64,000 nt of DNA from Microbacteriaceae bacterium. GTDB lineage: Bacteria > Actinomycetota > Actinomycetes > Actinomycetales > Microbacteriaceae. Position 1 is the stretch's first letter, and every line of letters begins with the position of its first letter. Of this stretch, positions 16,848 through 26,083 are shown one piece after another. Location: the NCBI GenBank assembly GCA_027491295.1, contig JAIXWK010000002.1, positions 308,032 through 372,031 of the forward strand, read 5' to 3'. The notes under the pieces are model-generated. The model did no database searches. It was not told the origin of the DNA and worked only from the letters and a program-made list of their open reading frames with translations. The position numbers and the translations under genes are program-made.

Positions 16848-17294
16848 ATGAAAATCATCCGGCCTTTCACCGTTTCTGAGGTGTCCGCTGGCGGCTTGGT
16901 GATTTCGGAATCGAATCCAGGTTTGATTGCCTTGATTTCGCACCGCAATCGCGGTGGTGGCCTCGACTGGGTGATCCCAAAAGGCCACGTTGAACTGGGC
17001 GAAAACTACCTACAGACCGCGGTTCGCGAGATTCGCGAAGAGACTGGGATCGAATCTAAGGTTCTCGAGAAGATTGGCGAGATCAGCTACAGCTTTAAAA
17101 TCGGACCCAAGCACATCAAAAAGACCGTTCACCACTACCTGCTGCAGCAAACCGGTGGCGAGCTAAACGCCTTCAATGACCCAACCGGCGAGGTTATGGA
17201 TGTGCAATGGTTTGAAGTTGGCAGACTTGATGAAGTTTTAGCCCACGATAATGAGCGCAAGATAGCCCAGCGAGCCTTGGAGATCCTAAATTGA
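16848..17294 (+). CDS. Nudix hydrolase
   Basis: This 148-residue protein has a complete Nudix box, GHVELGENYLQTAVREIREETGI (23 residues starting near residue 46; catalytic glutamates in REIREE), which matches GX5EX7REUXEEXGU. It hydrolyses a nucleoside diphosphate linked to another group; the substrate is unknown. Its stop overlaps the next start by 4 nt, and the Nudix / secreted protein / murJ order is conserved near the trx genes of actinobacteria. Confidence 0.9.
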   Translation: MKIIRPFTVSEVSAGGLVISESNPGLIALISHRNRGGGLDWVIPKGHVELGENYLQTAVREIREETGIESKVLEKIGEISYSFKIGPKHIKKTVHHYLLQQTGGELNAFNDPTGEVMDVQWFEVGRLDEVLAHDNERKIAQRALEILN

Positions 17295-17764
17295 AGCGGA
17301 CACTGACACTGTTGCTTGTGGCCATCGCCATGGTCTTTGGGCCTCTGGCACAAGCCAGCGATGTCTTTATTGTTCCCGGCAGCCAGGTCAACCTTGTTGC
17401 GCGTGACGGCCGAATTCCAATCACGATTCAAAACGACGGTTCCGAGTCTGCAACCGTAATCGTTCACGGCAAGTCCTCCTCTTTCCGACTTGAGGTTTTG
17501 AAGGGAAGTGAAATCACGATTCCTGCCGGCAGTAGCCAGCAAGCCGAGGTTGACGTTCGTGCCGTTGCCAATGGTCCGGTGGAGCTTGAGATTTGGCTTG
17601 AGCAAAACGGGGTTGAGGTTGGTAAGCGCGAACTAGTTCAAGTAAACGTGAACTACGACATCGAGCTGTTTTTGCTGGTGAGCTTTGCTTTTGCGATGTT
17701 TGCCCTGATTCTGATCGGTAGCTATCGAACCGTGAGGAAACTGCGCCGGAGACGTAATGGCTGA
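17291..17764 (+). CDS. Short secreted/membrane-anchored protein, possibly a reduced DUF6049 homologue
   Basis: This 157-residue protein has an N-terminal signal peptide (LTLLLVAIAMVFGPLAQA), an immunoglobulin-like beta domain (IPITIQNDGSESATVIVHGKSS... VELEIWLEQNG) and a C-terminal membrane helix (FLLVSFAFAMFALILIGSY) followed by basic residues. In larger actinobacteria this slot, between a Nudix gene and murJ, is filled by a DUF6049 protein of roughly 700 residues whose C-terminus has this layout. A shortened homologue is the best guess. It overlaps murJ by 8 nt. Confidence 0.6.
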   Translation: MKRTLTLLLVAIAMVFGPLAQASDVFIVPGSQVNLVARDGRIPITIQNDGSESATVIVHGKSSSFRLEVLKGSEITIPAGSSQQAEVDVRAVANGPVELEIWLEQNGVEVGKRELVQVNVNYDIELFLLVSFAFAMFALILIGSYRTVRKLRRRRNG

Positions 17765-19394
17765 GCAATCGGTCGCTAGAAGTTCGGTAATCATGGCCTC
17801 CGGCACCATCGTGTCGAGAATCCTAGGTTTTGTCAGAGCGGTTTTGATTGCGGCTGCAATTGGTGTTACCACCGATGCTGCCGACGCCTTTGGGGTCGCC
17901 AACCAGCTACCCAACAACGTTTACGCCATCATCGTCGGCGGCGTCTTGAATGCGGTTTTGGTTCCGCAATTGGTAAGAGCTCGGAGTCAGGCTGATGGCG
18001 GTAAGGGCTATGTGGATCGCTTTGTGACCCTGGCAATCACGGTTTTCTTCATCGTCACGGTGCTCTTCACCATGGCCGCTCCACTATTGGTGCAGCTCTA
18101 CACCTCCGGTTGGGACAAGGATCAGCTCGCGCTCGCCACGGCTTTTGCCTACTGGTGCTTGCCGCAGCTGTTCTTCTACGGCCTTTACTCAATCCTCGGT
18201 GAGGTTCTGAATTCCAGGAGTGAGTTCGGGCCATTTATGTGGGCACCGGTGCTCAACAACGTGGTCTCAATCGCAGGTCTGGTCTGTTTCATCTTGATCT
18301 TTGGCTCTGACCCGAGTGGGGAGCGGGCGGTAAGCCTGTGGGGAGCCGATCAGATCTCGCTGCTGGCTGGAAGTGCTACATTGGGCGTGGCCGCTCAGGC
18401 ATTGATTCTGTTTGCAAGCTGGAAGAAGATCGGGCTCTCGCTAAACCTGAACTTCAAATTCCGTGGTTTTGGACTACGTCCCGCCCTAAAGGCCGCCTCC
18501 TGGTCACTTGCCATGGTCTTGGTTACCCAAATTGGTGGTTTGGTGCAGACCGCGGTGGCATCGACAGCAGTCGCCGGTCGAAATGAAGGCTTGGCGGTGG
18601 CTTCGGTTGCGGCTGCCGCGATTGCCTGGTTGATCTTTATGCTCCCGCACTCGGTGGTGACTGTTTCTATTGCCACCGCCTACTTCACCCGAATGTCTCA
18701 GCACGCAGCGAATGACAAATTGGACGAGTTCGTGAAGGATTTGACCACTGGTTTGCGTGTTATTGCGCTGGTTAGCGTGATTTCGACCGCAACGCTGATG
18801 ATGCTTGCCTACTCGATTGCCCGCGTCTTTGTTGGTGAATACCCGGCAACCCTGGCCCTTGGCAACGTAATCGTCGCCCTGATGGTTGGTCTGGTGCCAT
18901 TTAGCGTGGTTTACATGATTCAGCGCGCATTCTTCGCGCTGGAAGACACCAAGTCGCCCTTTATCTTCACCTCGATTCAGATCGCGATCCACATCACCGG
19001 ATCGCTGACCCTGGGTGTCTTGGTTGAAAAGCAGTGGTTGGTGGTCTCGATTTCCATCCTTACCGCCTGTTCGATCTTGGTCCAGGGCTTGGTTGGCTAC
19101 CTCATGCTTCGCAAGCGAATCGGCGGCATGGGAGAAGCTTCATTTATGAGGTCCCTAGCTGGTTTTGTTCTGGCAGCCATTCCCGCAGTTGCGGTGGGCT
19201 ACGGCTTGATGTCCTGGCTTGGCGGCATTGCAGTCGGAAGTTTCACGCTGAACAGTGTGTTCACAGCTGTGATAACCAGCGCTCTGGTGGGTGGTGCGAT
19301 GGTGGTTTGCTACCTAGCAACGCTATGGATTTTCCGGGTTCCGGAATTACGAGAGCTGCAAAAGCAGTTGAGGGTTAGGTTTGGTAGAAAATAG
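17757..19394 (+). CDS. murJ: Lipid II flippase MurJ
   Basis: The product is 545 residues with about 14 membrane helices and the N-terminal MurJ/MviN pattern SSVIMASGTIVSRILGFVRA and ANQLPNNVYAIIVGGVLNAVLVPQLVRA. It flips the lipid-linked peptidoglycan precursor to the outer face of the membrane. It ends soon after the last helix, so it lacks the long cytoplasmic pseudokinase and extracellular domains fused to MurJ in mycobacteria. Confidence 0.92.
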   Translation: MAEQSVARSSVIMASGTIVSRILGFVRAVLIAAAIGVTTDAADAFGVANQLPNNVYAIIVGGVLNAVLVPQLVRARSQADGGKGYVDRFVTLAITVFFIVTVLFTMAAPLLVQLYTSGWDKDQLALATAFAYWCLPQLFFYGLYSILGEVLNSRSEFGPFMWAPVLNNVVSIAGLVCFILIFGSDPSGERAVSLWGADQISLLAGSATLGVAAQALILFASWKKIGLSLNLNFKFRGFGLRPALKAASWSLAMVLVTQIGGLVQTAVASTAVAGRNEGLAVASVAAAAIAWLIFMLPHSVVTVSIATAYFTRMSQHAANDKLDEFVKDLTTGLRVIALVSVISTATLMMLAYSIARVFVGEYPATLALGNVIVALMVGLVPFSVVYMIQRAFFALEDTKSPFIFTSIQIAIHITGSLTLGVLVEKQWLVVSISILTACSILVQGLVGYLMLRKRIGGMGEASFMRSLAGFVLAAIPAVAVGYGLMSWLGGIAVGSFTLNSVFTAVITSALVGGAMVVCYLATLWIFRVPELRELQKQLRVRFGRK

Positions 19395-19442
19395 TTCGCT
19401 GGAATAGTGAATTTTTGGGCTCCAAGGGAAAAAGAGAAATCA

Positions 19443-20363
19443 ATGCGCGAAGTAATCATCATCGGATCCGGCCCTGCCGGCTACACGGCGGCCATCTATG
19501 CGGCCAGAGCGCAGCTAAACCCGCTGGTAATTGCATCCAGCGTTGAGCCTGGTGGCGAACTGATGAAAACCACCGAGGTCGAGAACTACCCGGGATTTCC
19601 TGAGGGGCTAATGGGTCCAGACCTAATGGCAAATTTCCAGGCCCAGGCTGAGCGCTTTGGTGCTGAGATTTTGTTTGACGATGTCATCGAGGTTGACCTA
19701 AAGGGCGATGTCAAGATCGTAAAGACCGGCATGGGCGAGACCTATGAGGCAAAGACTGTCATCATCTCCACTGGTGCCGCCTACCGCGAACTTGGCCTTC
19801 CAAACGAGAAGGCACTTTCTGGCCACGGAGTGTCATGGTGTGCGACTTGCGACGGCTTCTTCTTCCGCGAGAAGACCATCGCTGTTGTTGGTGGCGGTGA
19901 CTCAGCCATGGAGGAAGCAAACTTCCTGACTAAGTTCGCCTCAAAGGTTTACATAATCCACCGCAGAGACACCCTAAAGGCCTCCAAGATCATGCAGCAG
20001 CGCTCTTTTGACAACCCAAAGATCGAGTTCATCTGGAACTCAGGTGTTGTTGAGCTAAAGGGCGATGGCAAATTGGAAGCCGTTGTGCTTGAGGACACTC
20101 GCAATGGTGAGCGCACCGAAATGGCTCTGGATGGCCTGTTTATCGCAATTGGAAATGACCCGAGGGTTTCTTTGGTTGAGAACCAGGTAGAGCTAACTGA
20201 GGACCGTTTCATTCGAGTTGATGGCCGCAGCTCAAGGACCACCCTGCCGGGTGTCTTTGCAGCCGGAGATGTCATTGACCCGACCTATCGCCAGGCCATT
20301 ACGGCAGCTGGTTCGGGTTGTGTAGCGGCACTGGATGCCGAGCACTACCTAGCTAGTCACTAA
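19443..20363 (+). CDS. trxB: Thioredoxin reductase
   Basis: The start at MREVIIIGSGPAGYTAAIYAARA (19443) puts the FAD-binding GxGxxG at the N-terminus; the 12 codons before it are non-homologous. The product is 306 residues. The redox CATC is in SWCATCDGFFF (near residue 135), the NADPH-binding GGGDSAMEEA follows, and the C-terminal GVFAAGDVIDPTYRQ is the second FAD motif. It reduces TrxA, encoded 10 nt downstream. Confidence 0.94.
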   Translation: MREVIIIGSGPAGYTAAIYAARAQLNPLVIASSVEPGGELMKTTEVENYPGFPEGLMGPDLMANFQAQAERFGAEILFDDVIEVDLKGDVKIVKTGMGETYEAKTVIISTGAAYRELGLPNEKALSGHGVSWCATCDGFFFREKTIAVVGGGDSAMEEANFLTKFASKVYIIHRRDTLKASKIMQQRSFDNPKIEFIWNSGVVELKGDGKLEAVVLEDTRNGERTEMALDGLFIAIGNDPRVSLVENQVELTEDRFIRVDGRSSRTTLPGVFAAGDVIDPTYRQAITAAGSGCVAALDAEHYLASH

Positions 20364-20366
20364 GGA

Positions 20367-20380
20367 GTTTCACGTGAAAC
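20367..20380. promoter_or_regulatory. parS-like ParB site spanning the trxA start codon
   Basis: GTTTCACGTGAAAC is the 14-bp palindromic core of the parS consensus; only the outermost base pair differs from the perfect 16-mer. The GTG start of trxA lies inside it. See also the perfect sites at 24782 and 25600. Confidence 0.75.
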
Positions 20381-20697
20381 CAATCGATACCACTGTTGCA
20401 AGCTTTGAGCAGGACGTATTGCAGTCCGAGCTTCCGGTAATTGTTGACTTTTGGGCGGAGTGGTGCGGTCCATGCCGCATGATCGCTCCAATTCTTGAGG
20501 AAATGGCGACCGAGTATCACGACAAGATCAAGATCGTAAAGGTCAACGTCGATAACGAAGGCCAGCTGGCCATGGACTACAAGGTGACCGGTATTCCGCT
20601 ACTTGGCGTATTCCACAAGGGCGAGATGGTGAAGCAGCTGGTCGGTGCAAGACCAAAGGCAGCTCTAGTCTCTGAACTGAGCGAGTACCTGGGATAA
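20374..20697 (+). CDS. trxA: Thioredoxin
   Basis: This 107-residue thioredoxin has the active site FWAEWCGPCRMIAP (cysteines about 32 and 35) and the cis-proline TGIPLLGVF. The start is GTG, with AAGGAG 6-7 nt upstream. It is the substrate of TrxB and reduces protein disulfides in the cytoplasm. The start codon falls within a parS-like palindrome. Confidence 0.95.
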   Translation: MKPIDTTVASFEQDVLQSELPVIVDFWAEWCGPCRMIAPILEEMATEYHDKIKIVKVNVDNEGQLAMDYKVTGIPLLGVFHKGEMVKQLVGARPKAALVSELSEYLG

Positions 20698-20765
20698 CCC
20701 AGTAATTCTTTAGCCCTAAAGGGCATATCGAAGTAAGCTAGTCCCTAAATCTCAGGGAGCCCCAA

Positions 20766-22025
20766 ATGTCCGATACGCGCACAGGAAGTGTCACTAACTT
20801 TGACGCCTGGAAGCATGCGTACGCGGCGCGCGCGGCCAACCTCTCCGTTTCTGAGGTAAGAGCCCTGTTTGCCGTGGTCTCAAGGCCCGAGGTTGTTTCC
20901 CTTGCAGGCGGCATGCCGGATGTATCTGCCCTAGATGGTGAACTGATTGAACAGGCTTTCCGCTCCCTAATGTCCAACCGACGCAACTACGCACTTCAGT
21001 ATGGTGGCGGCCAAGGTGACCTGAGACTTCGCGAGCAAATTCAAGAGATCATGGCGCTCGATGGTGTTCATGGCTCGGTCGAAGACCTAATGATCACCAC
21101 CGGAAGCCAGCACGGTCTTGAGCTATTGGCAGATCTTTTCCTGGACCAGGGCGACGTCGTCTTGGTGGAAGCACCAAGCTACGTGGGAGCTGTTGGTATT
21201 TTCCGCCACAAAGAGGCTCACATTGAGCACGTTTTCACCGACGAGGACGGAATATCCCCAGAAGCCCTTGCCGAAGCGGCTGATCGTCTGATCGAGCAGG
21301 GTCGCAAGGTCAAGCTTTTGTATTTGGTTCCAAACTTTGCCAACCCATCGGGCGTAACCCTTACTGCTGAGCGCCGTGCTCAGGTATTGCAGGTCTGCCG
21401 CGAGCGTGGAATCTTGATCATTGAGGACAACCCTTACGGATTGCTGTACTTCGACCAGAAGCCGCCAGAAGCCTTGCGCGCTATGGATTCCGAAGGTGTG
21501 GTTTACCTGGGAAGCTTCTCAAAGATCCTCTCGCCGGGCCTCAGGGTGGGCTATGTCCTTGCTCCGCCGGCGATTCGCGAGAAGTTGGTCTTGGCCAATG
21601 AATCCGCAATTCTCTCCCCTGCAACCTTTGCCCAGATGATGGTTAGCGAGTATCTCTCCCTGTCCGACTGGCAGGGTCAGATCGATACCTACCGCAAGCT
21701 TTACGCCACCAAGCGTGATGCCGCGCTTGAGGCACTGGCTCAGTATTTGCCTAGGGTTCAGACCACTCGCCCTCAGGGTGGTTTCTTCCTGTGGCTAACC
21801 CTTCCTGAAGGCCTAAACAGCAAGGAAATGCTGCCATTGGCAGTAAACGAGCTGGTTGCCTACACCCCTGGAACCGCCTTCTATGGCGATGGCCGCGGGG
21901 CTAACAACATCCGAGTCTGCTTCAGCCACCCAACCGCAGAGAACGTGAAGGTCGGTATCAAGCGCCTTTCCAACGTTGTAAACCTGCAGCTAGACCTACT
22001 CGACACCTTCGGAGCTCGAGACTAA
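20766..22025 (+). CDS. PLP-dependent aminotransferase, class I/II (LysN/2-aminoadipate-like)
   Basis: This 419-residue fold-type I aminotransferase contains SLAGGMPDVSAL, the ALQYGGGQGDLRLREQI substrate-loop region, ITTGSQHGLELLADLFLDQGD, VPNFANPSGVTLT, EDNPYGLLYF and the PLP lysine in GSFSKILSPGLRVGY. There is no GntR-type DNA-binding domain, so it is not a MocR regulator. The group acts on 2-aminoadipate, aromatic or branched substrates; specificity cannot be told. The next gene follows after 2 nt. Confidence 0.85.
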   Translation: MSDTRTGSVTNFDAWKHAYAARAANLSVSEVRALFAVVSRPEVVSLAGGMPDVSALDGELIEQAFRSLMSNRRNYALQYGGGQGDLRLREQIQEIMALDGVHGSVEDLMITTGSQHGLELLADLFLDQGDVVLVEAPSYVGAVGIFRHKEAHIEHVFTDEDGISPEALAEAADRLIEQGRKVKLLYLVPNFANPSGVTLTAERRAQVLQVCRERGILIIEDNPYGLLYFDQKPPEALRAMDSEGVVYLGSFSKILSPGLRVGYVLAPPAIREKLVLANESAILSPATFAQMMVSEYLSLSDWQGQIDTYRKLYATKRDAALEALAQYLPRVQTTRPQGGFFLWLTLPEGLNSKEMLPLAVNELVAYTPGTAFYGDGRGANNIRVCFSHPTAENVKVGIKRLSNVVNLQLDLLDTFGARD

Positions 22026-22027
22026 GC

Positions 22028-22969
22028 ATGCAGCCCACCATTTTGGTTCTAGCCGGTGGGATATCGCATGAGCGCGATGTTTCCTTGAAGTCTGGGCGTC
22101 GAGTCGCAGACGCACTTACCGAGGCTGGCGCAGTTGTTGACATGCGCGAGCCAGATGCTGACCTATTTGGGCACCTGCTTGCCACCAGGCCTGATGTGGT
22201 GTGGTCAACCCTGCACGGCTCGGTTGGCGAAGATGGCTCACTTCAAGACCTTTTGAGGCTTGCAAGGATCCCCTTTGTTGGCTCAGATGCGGATGGTGCA
22301 CGTTTAGCGTGGAACAAGCCTGCCTCCAAGATCATTCTCAAGCGCCACGGGGTTCAGACTCCGGATTCAATTACGCTCCCCAAATCCACCTTCAAGGAGC
22401 TAAATGCTGAGGCGGTGCTCGCTCTAGTTGCCACCGAAATGAGCTTCCCGCTAATCGTCAAGCCAGCAAAGAGTGGCTCGGCTCAAGGGGTTAGCAAAGT
22501 GGAGAATGCGCAGGCCTTCTCCAAGGCGATGGTTGATGCATTTGTGTACTGCGATCAGGTGCTAATTGAGAAGTTCATCGAGGGCACAGAGCTCGCGATT
22601 TCAGTCGTGGATTTAGGGTTCGGTCCGAGGGCATTGCCAGCTGTTGAAGTCGAACCAGCCAGCGGAGCTTTTGGTTACCAGGAGAGATATGTGCCTGGCG
22701 AAACTACCTATTATGTTCCGGCCAGATTGCGTCCGGCCGATCTAGAAAGAGCTGCTGAAGTAGCGCTTCTGGCACACAACGCTTTGCGCCTGAGGCACAT
22801 TAGTAGGGTTGACATAATTGTTGATTCCGAAGGCACTCCTTGGTTCCTCGAGGCCAATGTAACCCCCGGAATGACTGAGACTTCGCTGTTTCCGCAGGCA
22901 ATTATTGCGGATGGGGAATCGCTTCCAGACGCCTATCTTTCGATAGCGTTAGCGGCTCTAAGGTCTTAG
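22028..22969 (+). CDS. ddl: D-alanine-D-alanine ligase family, ATP-grasp
   Basis: This 313-residue ATP-grasp protein has LVLAGGISHERDVSLKSGRRV (N-terminal Ddl motif), HGSVGEDGSLQDLLRLARIPFVGSD, the ATP-binding PLIVKPAKSGSAQGV and the metal-binding FLEANVTPGMTETSLFPQA. It would join two D-alanines for peptidoglycan. It is slightly short for Ddl and lies outside a mur cluster, so a second Ddl-like ligase elsewhere in the genome is possible. Convergent with parB, overlapping it by 4 nt. Confidence 0.85.
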   Translation: MQPTILVLAGGISHERDVSLKSGRRVADALTEAGAVVDMREPDADLFGHLLATRPDVVWSTLHGSVGEDGSLQDLLRLARIPFVGSDADGARLAWNKPASKIILKRHGVQTPDSITLPKSTFKELNAEAVLALVATEMSFPLIVKPAKSGSAQGVSKVENAQAFSKAMVDAFVYCDQVLIEKFIEGTELAISVVDLGFGPRALPAVEVEPASGAFGYQERYVPGETTYYVPARLRPADLERAAEVALLAHNALRLRHISRVDIIVDSEGTPWFLEANVTPGMTETSLFPQAIIADGESLPDAYLSIALAALRS

Positions 22970-23886
22970 TTTTTACCTTGAATTCGATCTGAGATTCTTC
23001 TCAGGTCGGCAACATTTCCGAACTCGATTATGAGCTGGCCCTTCTTGCGACCTAGCTGAATCTTTACGACGGTGTCCAAAGCGTTGCCCATTTCCTCGGC
23101 CATTTCTTTCAACATATCGGTCTTACCACCGGGGATGATCTTGCCTCGAGTTGGCTTTACTTTGACATTCGAAACTAGCTCTTCAAGGCTTCGAACCGAC
23201 AGGCCTTCACGAACTGTTTTCTCTGCAAATGCCGTCATGGTCAAATCATCTGGAGCTCCCAAAAGAGCTCTCGCGTGACCGGCTGAAAGTACTCCAGCGG
23301 CGACCTTTGACTGAACGGTCAGAGGCAGTTTTAGTAGGCGCAGGGTGTTGGTGATTTGAGGTCTTGAACGTCCAAGCTTGTCGGCCAACTGATCCTGGGT
23401 GGAACCAAAGTCTTCAAGCAGCTGCTTGTAGGCGGAGGCTTCTTCCAATGGGTTGAGGTTGGCTCGGTGCAGGTTCTCCAAAAGTGCGTCCCTGAGCATG
23501 TTCTCATCGGCGGTTTCGCGGACGATTGCAGGGATCTTGGTAAGTCCGGCTTCCTTCGAAGCCCTTAGACGACGCTCACCCATAATCAACTCATAGCCTG
23601 AGCCCTTTGAGCGCACGACGATTGGCTGTAGCACGCCGAATTCCTTGATCGAGTGCACAAGCTCTGCAAATGCCTCGGCCTCAAAGACCGACCTGGGCTG
23701 CTGTGGGTTTGGAACGATCTCATTTGGGTCGAGTTCCATAAACCGAGCACCTGGCACCTCGATTAGCGGAATGGCAGATGTGTTGGTGAAGAAGACATCA
23801 ACCGCATCTCGATCACCACCTGGAATCAGCGAGCCGATGCCTCTGCCTAGTCCACCTTTGCGTTCTGGGCGCTTTTCTTCACTCAT
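22966..23886 (-). CDS. parB: Chromosome-partitioning protein ParB
   Basis: This 306-residue protein starts [16 protein letters not shown]. The ParB N-terminal CTPase region includes NPQQPRSVF and [13 protein letters not shown] helix-turn-helix follows ([23 protein letters not shown]), then the C-terminal dimerisation domain. It loads at parS, slides as a clamp and recruits SMC. It overlaps parA by 4 nt. Confidence 0.94.
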   Translation of the reverse strand: MSEEKRPERKGGLGRGIGSLIPGGDRDAVDVFFTNTSAIPLIEVPGARFMELDPNEIVPNPQQPRSVFEAEAFAELVHSIKEFGVLQPIVVRSKGSGYELIMGERRLRASKEAGLTKIPAIVRETADENMLRDALLENLHRANLNPLEEASAYKQLLEDFGSTQDQLADKLGRSRPQITNTLRLLKLPLTVQSKVAAGVLSAGHARALLGAPDDLTMTAFAEKTVREGLSVRSLEELVSNVKVKPTRGKIIPGGKTDMLKEMAEEMGNALDTVVKIQLGRKKGQLIIEFGNVADLRRISDRIQGKN

Positions 23887-24770
23887 TTGACTACTCCTCG
23901 CTGAGCTAGTTCGATTGCAGCTTCCTGATAGGCCAGGGAGCCCGAATTCTTAGGGTCATAACTGATTGCCGTCTGACCGAAGCTTGGAGCCTCAGAGAGC
24001 CTCACAGAGCGTGGAATAGTCGCACTCAGGGTCTGCTTCGGGAAATACTTGCGAACTTCCGCGGCAACATCGGTGGAAAGGTTGGTTCGGTTGTCAAACA
24101 TGGTCAACAAAATCCCGCCAACGATTAGGTCTGGATTCAGATTTGCCCGAATACGTTCAATGTTTGCCATCAACTGAGTTACGCCCTCAAGCGCGTAGTA
24201 CTCGCACTGAATAGGAACCAACACCTCTCCTGCGGCAACCAAGGCATTTACAGTCAAAAGGCCCAGCGACGGAGGGGAGTCAATAAAGACAAAGTGAATC
24301 GGGTGTTCAAAGTCCGCAAGAAACTGGTTCAGGCTATCCAAAAGGATGCGCTCACGATTCGGGACTGAAACCATGTCGATTTCAGCTCCGGCAAGGTTGA
24401 TGGTTGCGGGTAAACAGAAAAGGTTGTGGTGCTCTGGGCTTTGCTTTACGGCATCGATCATCGGAACACCCTGAACCAAAACCTCATAGCTACCGGTGAC
24501 TGAGTTGTGGTGCTCTACGCCGAGGGCTGTTGATGCGTTGCCCTGTGGGTCAAGATCCACCACCAAAACTCCCAGGCCTTTGCGAGCAAGCGAAGCTGCA
24601 AGGTTTACGGCCGATGTGGTTTTTCCAACACCGCCTTTTTGGTTAGAAATAGTGATGATTCTGGTCTTTGAAGGTGGGGTCAGAGTCACTTCCGCAACAC
24701 GACGAGCACGCTCGTTATTCTGCGTCATCTCCCGCAATAACGGGGTGTTTTGGATGTTTTCCATGCTCAA
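23883..24770 (-). CDS. parA: Chromosome-partitioning ATPase ParA
   Basis: This 295-residue protein has the deviant Walker [23 protein letters not shown] (near residues 41-62), [14 protein letters not shown] and [13 protein letters not shown]. The N-terminal 35 residues form an extension. It drives segregation of the ParB-parS complex. A perfect parS sits 11 nt upstream of its start (24782-24797). Confidence 0.94.
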   Translation of the reverse strand: MSMENIQNTPLLREMTQNNERARRVAEVTLTPPSKTRIITISNQKGGVGKTTSAVNLAASLARKGLGVLVVDLDPQGNASTALGVEHHNSVTGSYEVLVQGVPMIDAVKQSPEHHNLFCLPATINLAGAEIDMVSVPNRERILLDSLNQFLADFEHPIHFVFIDSPPSLGLLTVNALVAAGEVLVPIQCEYYALEGVTQLMANIERIRANLNPDLIVGGILLTMFDNRTNLSTDVAAEVRKYFPKQTLSATIPRSVRLSEAPSFGQTAISYDPKNSGSLAYQEAAIELAQRGVVK

Positions 24771-24781
24771 TGATCTTCTGA

Positions 24782-24797
24782 TGTTTCACGTGAAACA
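24782..24797. promoter_or_regulatory. Perfect parS site upstream of parA
   Basis: TGTTTCACGTGAAACA, the exact 16-bp parS consensus, lies 11 nt before the parA start. ParB nucleates here, and the position allows ParB to affect parAB transcription. Confidence 0.93.
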
Positions 24798-24944
24798 TGT
24801 TCAATGTTTGCAGTGTCCAAACCTTGCCAACCGGTTGGTTCCGCAGAGGTTTCCTTGCGGTCGTTTGGGTAACCCAAACCCTCGCGAACAGTCGCTTGAG
24901 TTTCGGCAGTGGCCTCTGCAGGATGATTTAGCATTTGACTCCAA

Positions 24945-25586
24945 TCATTGCAGAATAATGCGAACCACAGTCGCGGTCTCAGGAGCTTTCCCCAAGCCGA
25001 GGGTCATAATCTCTGGCTCTCCAAAGCCAAGTCTTTGCAGTCTCGGTTTTGCTTCGGCAATCTCTGCCGGCGCTCTGGACCCCTTGAGGGCAAGGACTGT
25101 TTTTAGCTTCGACCCCCTGGTGAGCGGAGTAACAAGCTTCAGAAGCTTGTCCAAGGCTGCCACCGCACGGGCGGTAACGATATCGAAGTCGGTTCTAGAT
25201 ACTTCTTCAGCACGAGCGCGGATAACCTCAACGTTTTTGAGACCAAGGTCATTCACCACGGACAAAAGCCAGTTTGCCCGTCGCTCCATTGGCTCAATAA
25301 GGGTGAAGTGGGCCTTTGGTTGGGCAATCGCCATCGGAATTCCGGGGAGTCCAGCGCCGGAGCCGACATCCGCAACCAAGGAACTATCCGGAACCAACTC
25401 GGACAGCAAAGCACTGTTAATTACGTGACGTGACCAGATTTTTGGAAGTTCCCTCGGTCCCAAAAGCCCAAAGGTCTCGGAGTCTGCAGCCAAACGCTGG
25501 GTATAAGCCCTTGCCAGATCAATGCCAGAGCCGAAGATACCTGCAGCTGCAGCCGGTTCCTGCTCAATGTCGAGTTCGTCTGACAT
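24945..25586 (-). CDS. rsmG: 16S rRNA (guanine-527-N7) methyltransferase RsmG
   Basis: This 213-residue class I methyltransferase carries the RsmG/GidB pattern LADVGSGAGLPGIPMAIAQP (SAM-binding motif I) and LPKIWSRHVINSALLSELVP. It methylates G527 in the 16S rRNA 530 loop; loss gives low-level streptomycin resistance in other bacteria. Its place between parA and khpB/yidC is the conserved origin order. A perfect parS (25600-25615) is 14 nt upstream. The 174 bp between it and parA hold the parA leader and parS only. Confidence 0.93.
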   Translation of the reverse strand: MSDELDIEQEPAAAAGIFGSGIDLARAYTQRLAADSETFGLLGPRELPKIWSRHVINSALLSELVPDSSLVADVGSGAGLPGIPMAIAQPKAHFTLIEPMERRANWLLSVVNDLGLKNVEVIRARAEEVSRTDFDIVTARAVAALDKLLKLVTPLTRGSKLKTVLALKGSRAPAEIAEAKPRLQRLGFGEPEIMTLGLGKAPETATVVRIILQ

Positions 25587-25599
25587 CTAAATCCTCCGA

Positions 25600-25615
25600 T
25601 GTTTCACGTGAAACA
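25600..25615. promoter_or_regulatory. Perfect parS site between rsmG and khpB
   Basis: TGTTTCACGTGAAACA again, filling about half of the 29-bp gap between the khpB stop and the rsmG start. Confidence 0.93.
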
Positions 25616-26083
25616 TTAAGGCTTGGATACGACGATGTGGCGATCCTTGCCCTGGCCCTCAGACTCTGAAACGTAGCCAGCTTCGCTGACCATGTCGTGG
25701 ACCAGTTTGCGGTCGTAAGAGCTCATGGGCTTGAGGTGTTGTGGCTTGTCGGACTCTTCTAGCTTCGCAATGGTGCGCTCAACCAGAGTCTCTAGCTGCT
25801 TGGTCTTTACCGCACGGGATCCGCCAATGTCTAGGATCAAGCGGCTCATTGAGCCGGTCTTTGCCTGAACTACTAGGCGGGTGATCTCCTGAAGTGCCTC
25901 AACGGTGGTTGGTTCGGAGATCTTGCCTAGGTTTGACTCACCCTCGCTGGTGACCGAAATGTAGACGCGGTCCTGGCGGAATTCGATCTCCAGGTCACCG
26001 TCAAGATCTGCGGTGTCTAGAAATTCTTCGATGAAGTCAGCGGCGATTTCGCCTTCCTGCTCCAGCTCTTGTTCTCTGCTCAT
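25616..26083 (-). CDS. khpB: RNA-binding protein KhpB/Jag (KH and R3H domains)
   Basis: This 155-residue protein has a KH-like domain (DLDGDLEIEFRQDRVYISV, EALQEITRLVVQAKTGSMSRLILDIGG) and a C-terminal R3H domain (KPMSSYDRKLVHDMVSEAGYVSESEGQGKDRHIVV). The N-terminal Jag domain of longer relatives is missing, as is normal in actinobacteria. With KhpA it binds RNAs. Its start abuts the yidC stop, consistent with co-expression. Confidence 0.88.
   Translation of the reverse strand: MSREQELEQEGEIAADFIEEFLDTADLDGDLEIEFRQDRVYISVTSEGESNLGKISEPTTVEALQEITRLVVQAKTGSMSRLILDIGGSRAVKTKQLETLVERTIAKLEESDKPQHLKPMSSYDRKLVHDMVSEAGYVSESEGQGKDRHIVVSKP

Noticed and set aside
24496-25428. A 310-codon open frame on the plus strand opposite parA and rsmG
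   Set aside because: It is antisense to two well-supported genes and its translation shows no family features; it is a shadow of their codon bias.
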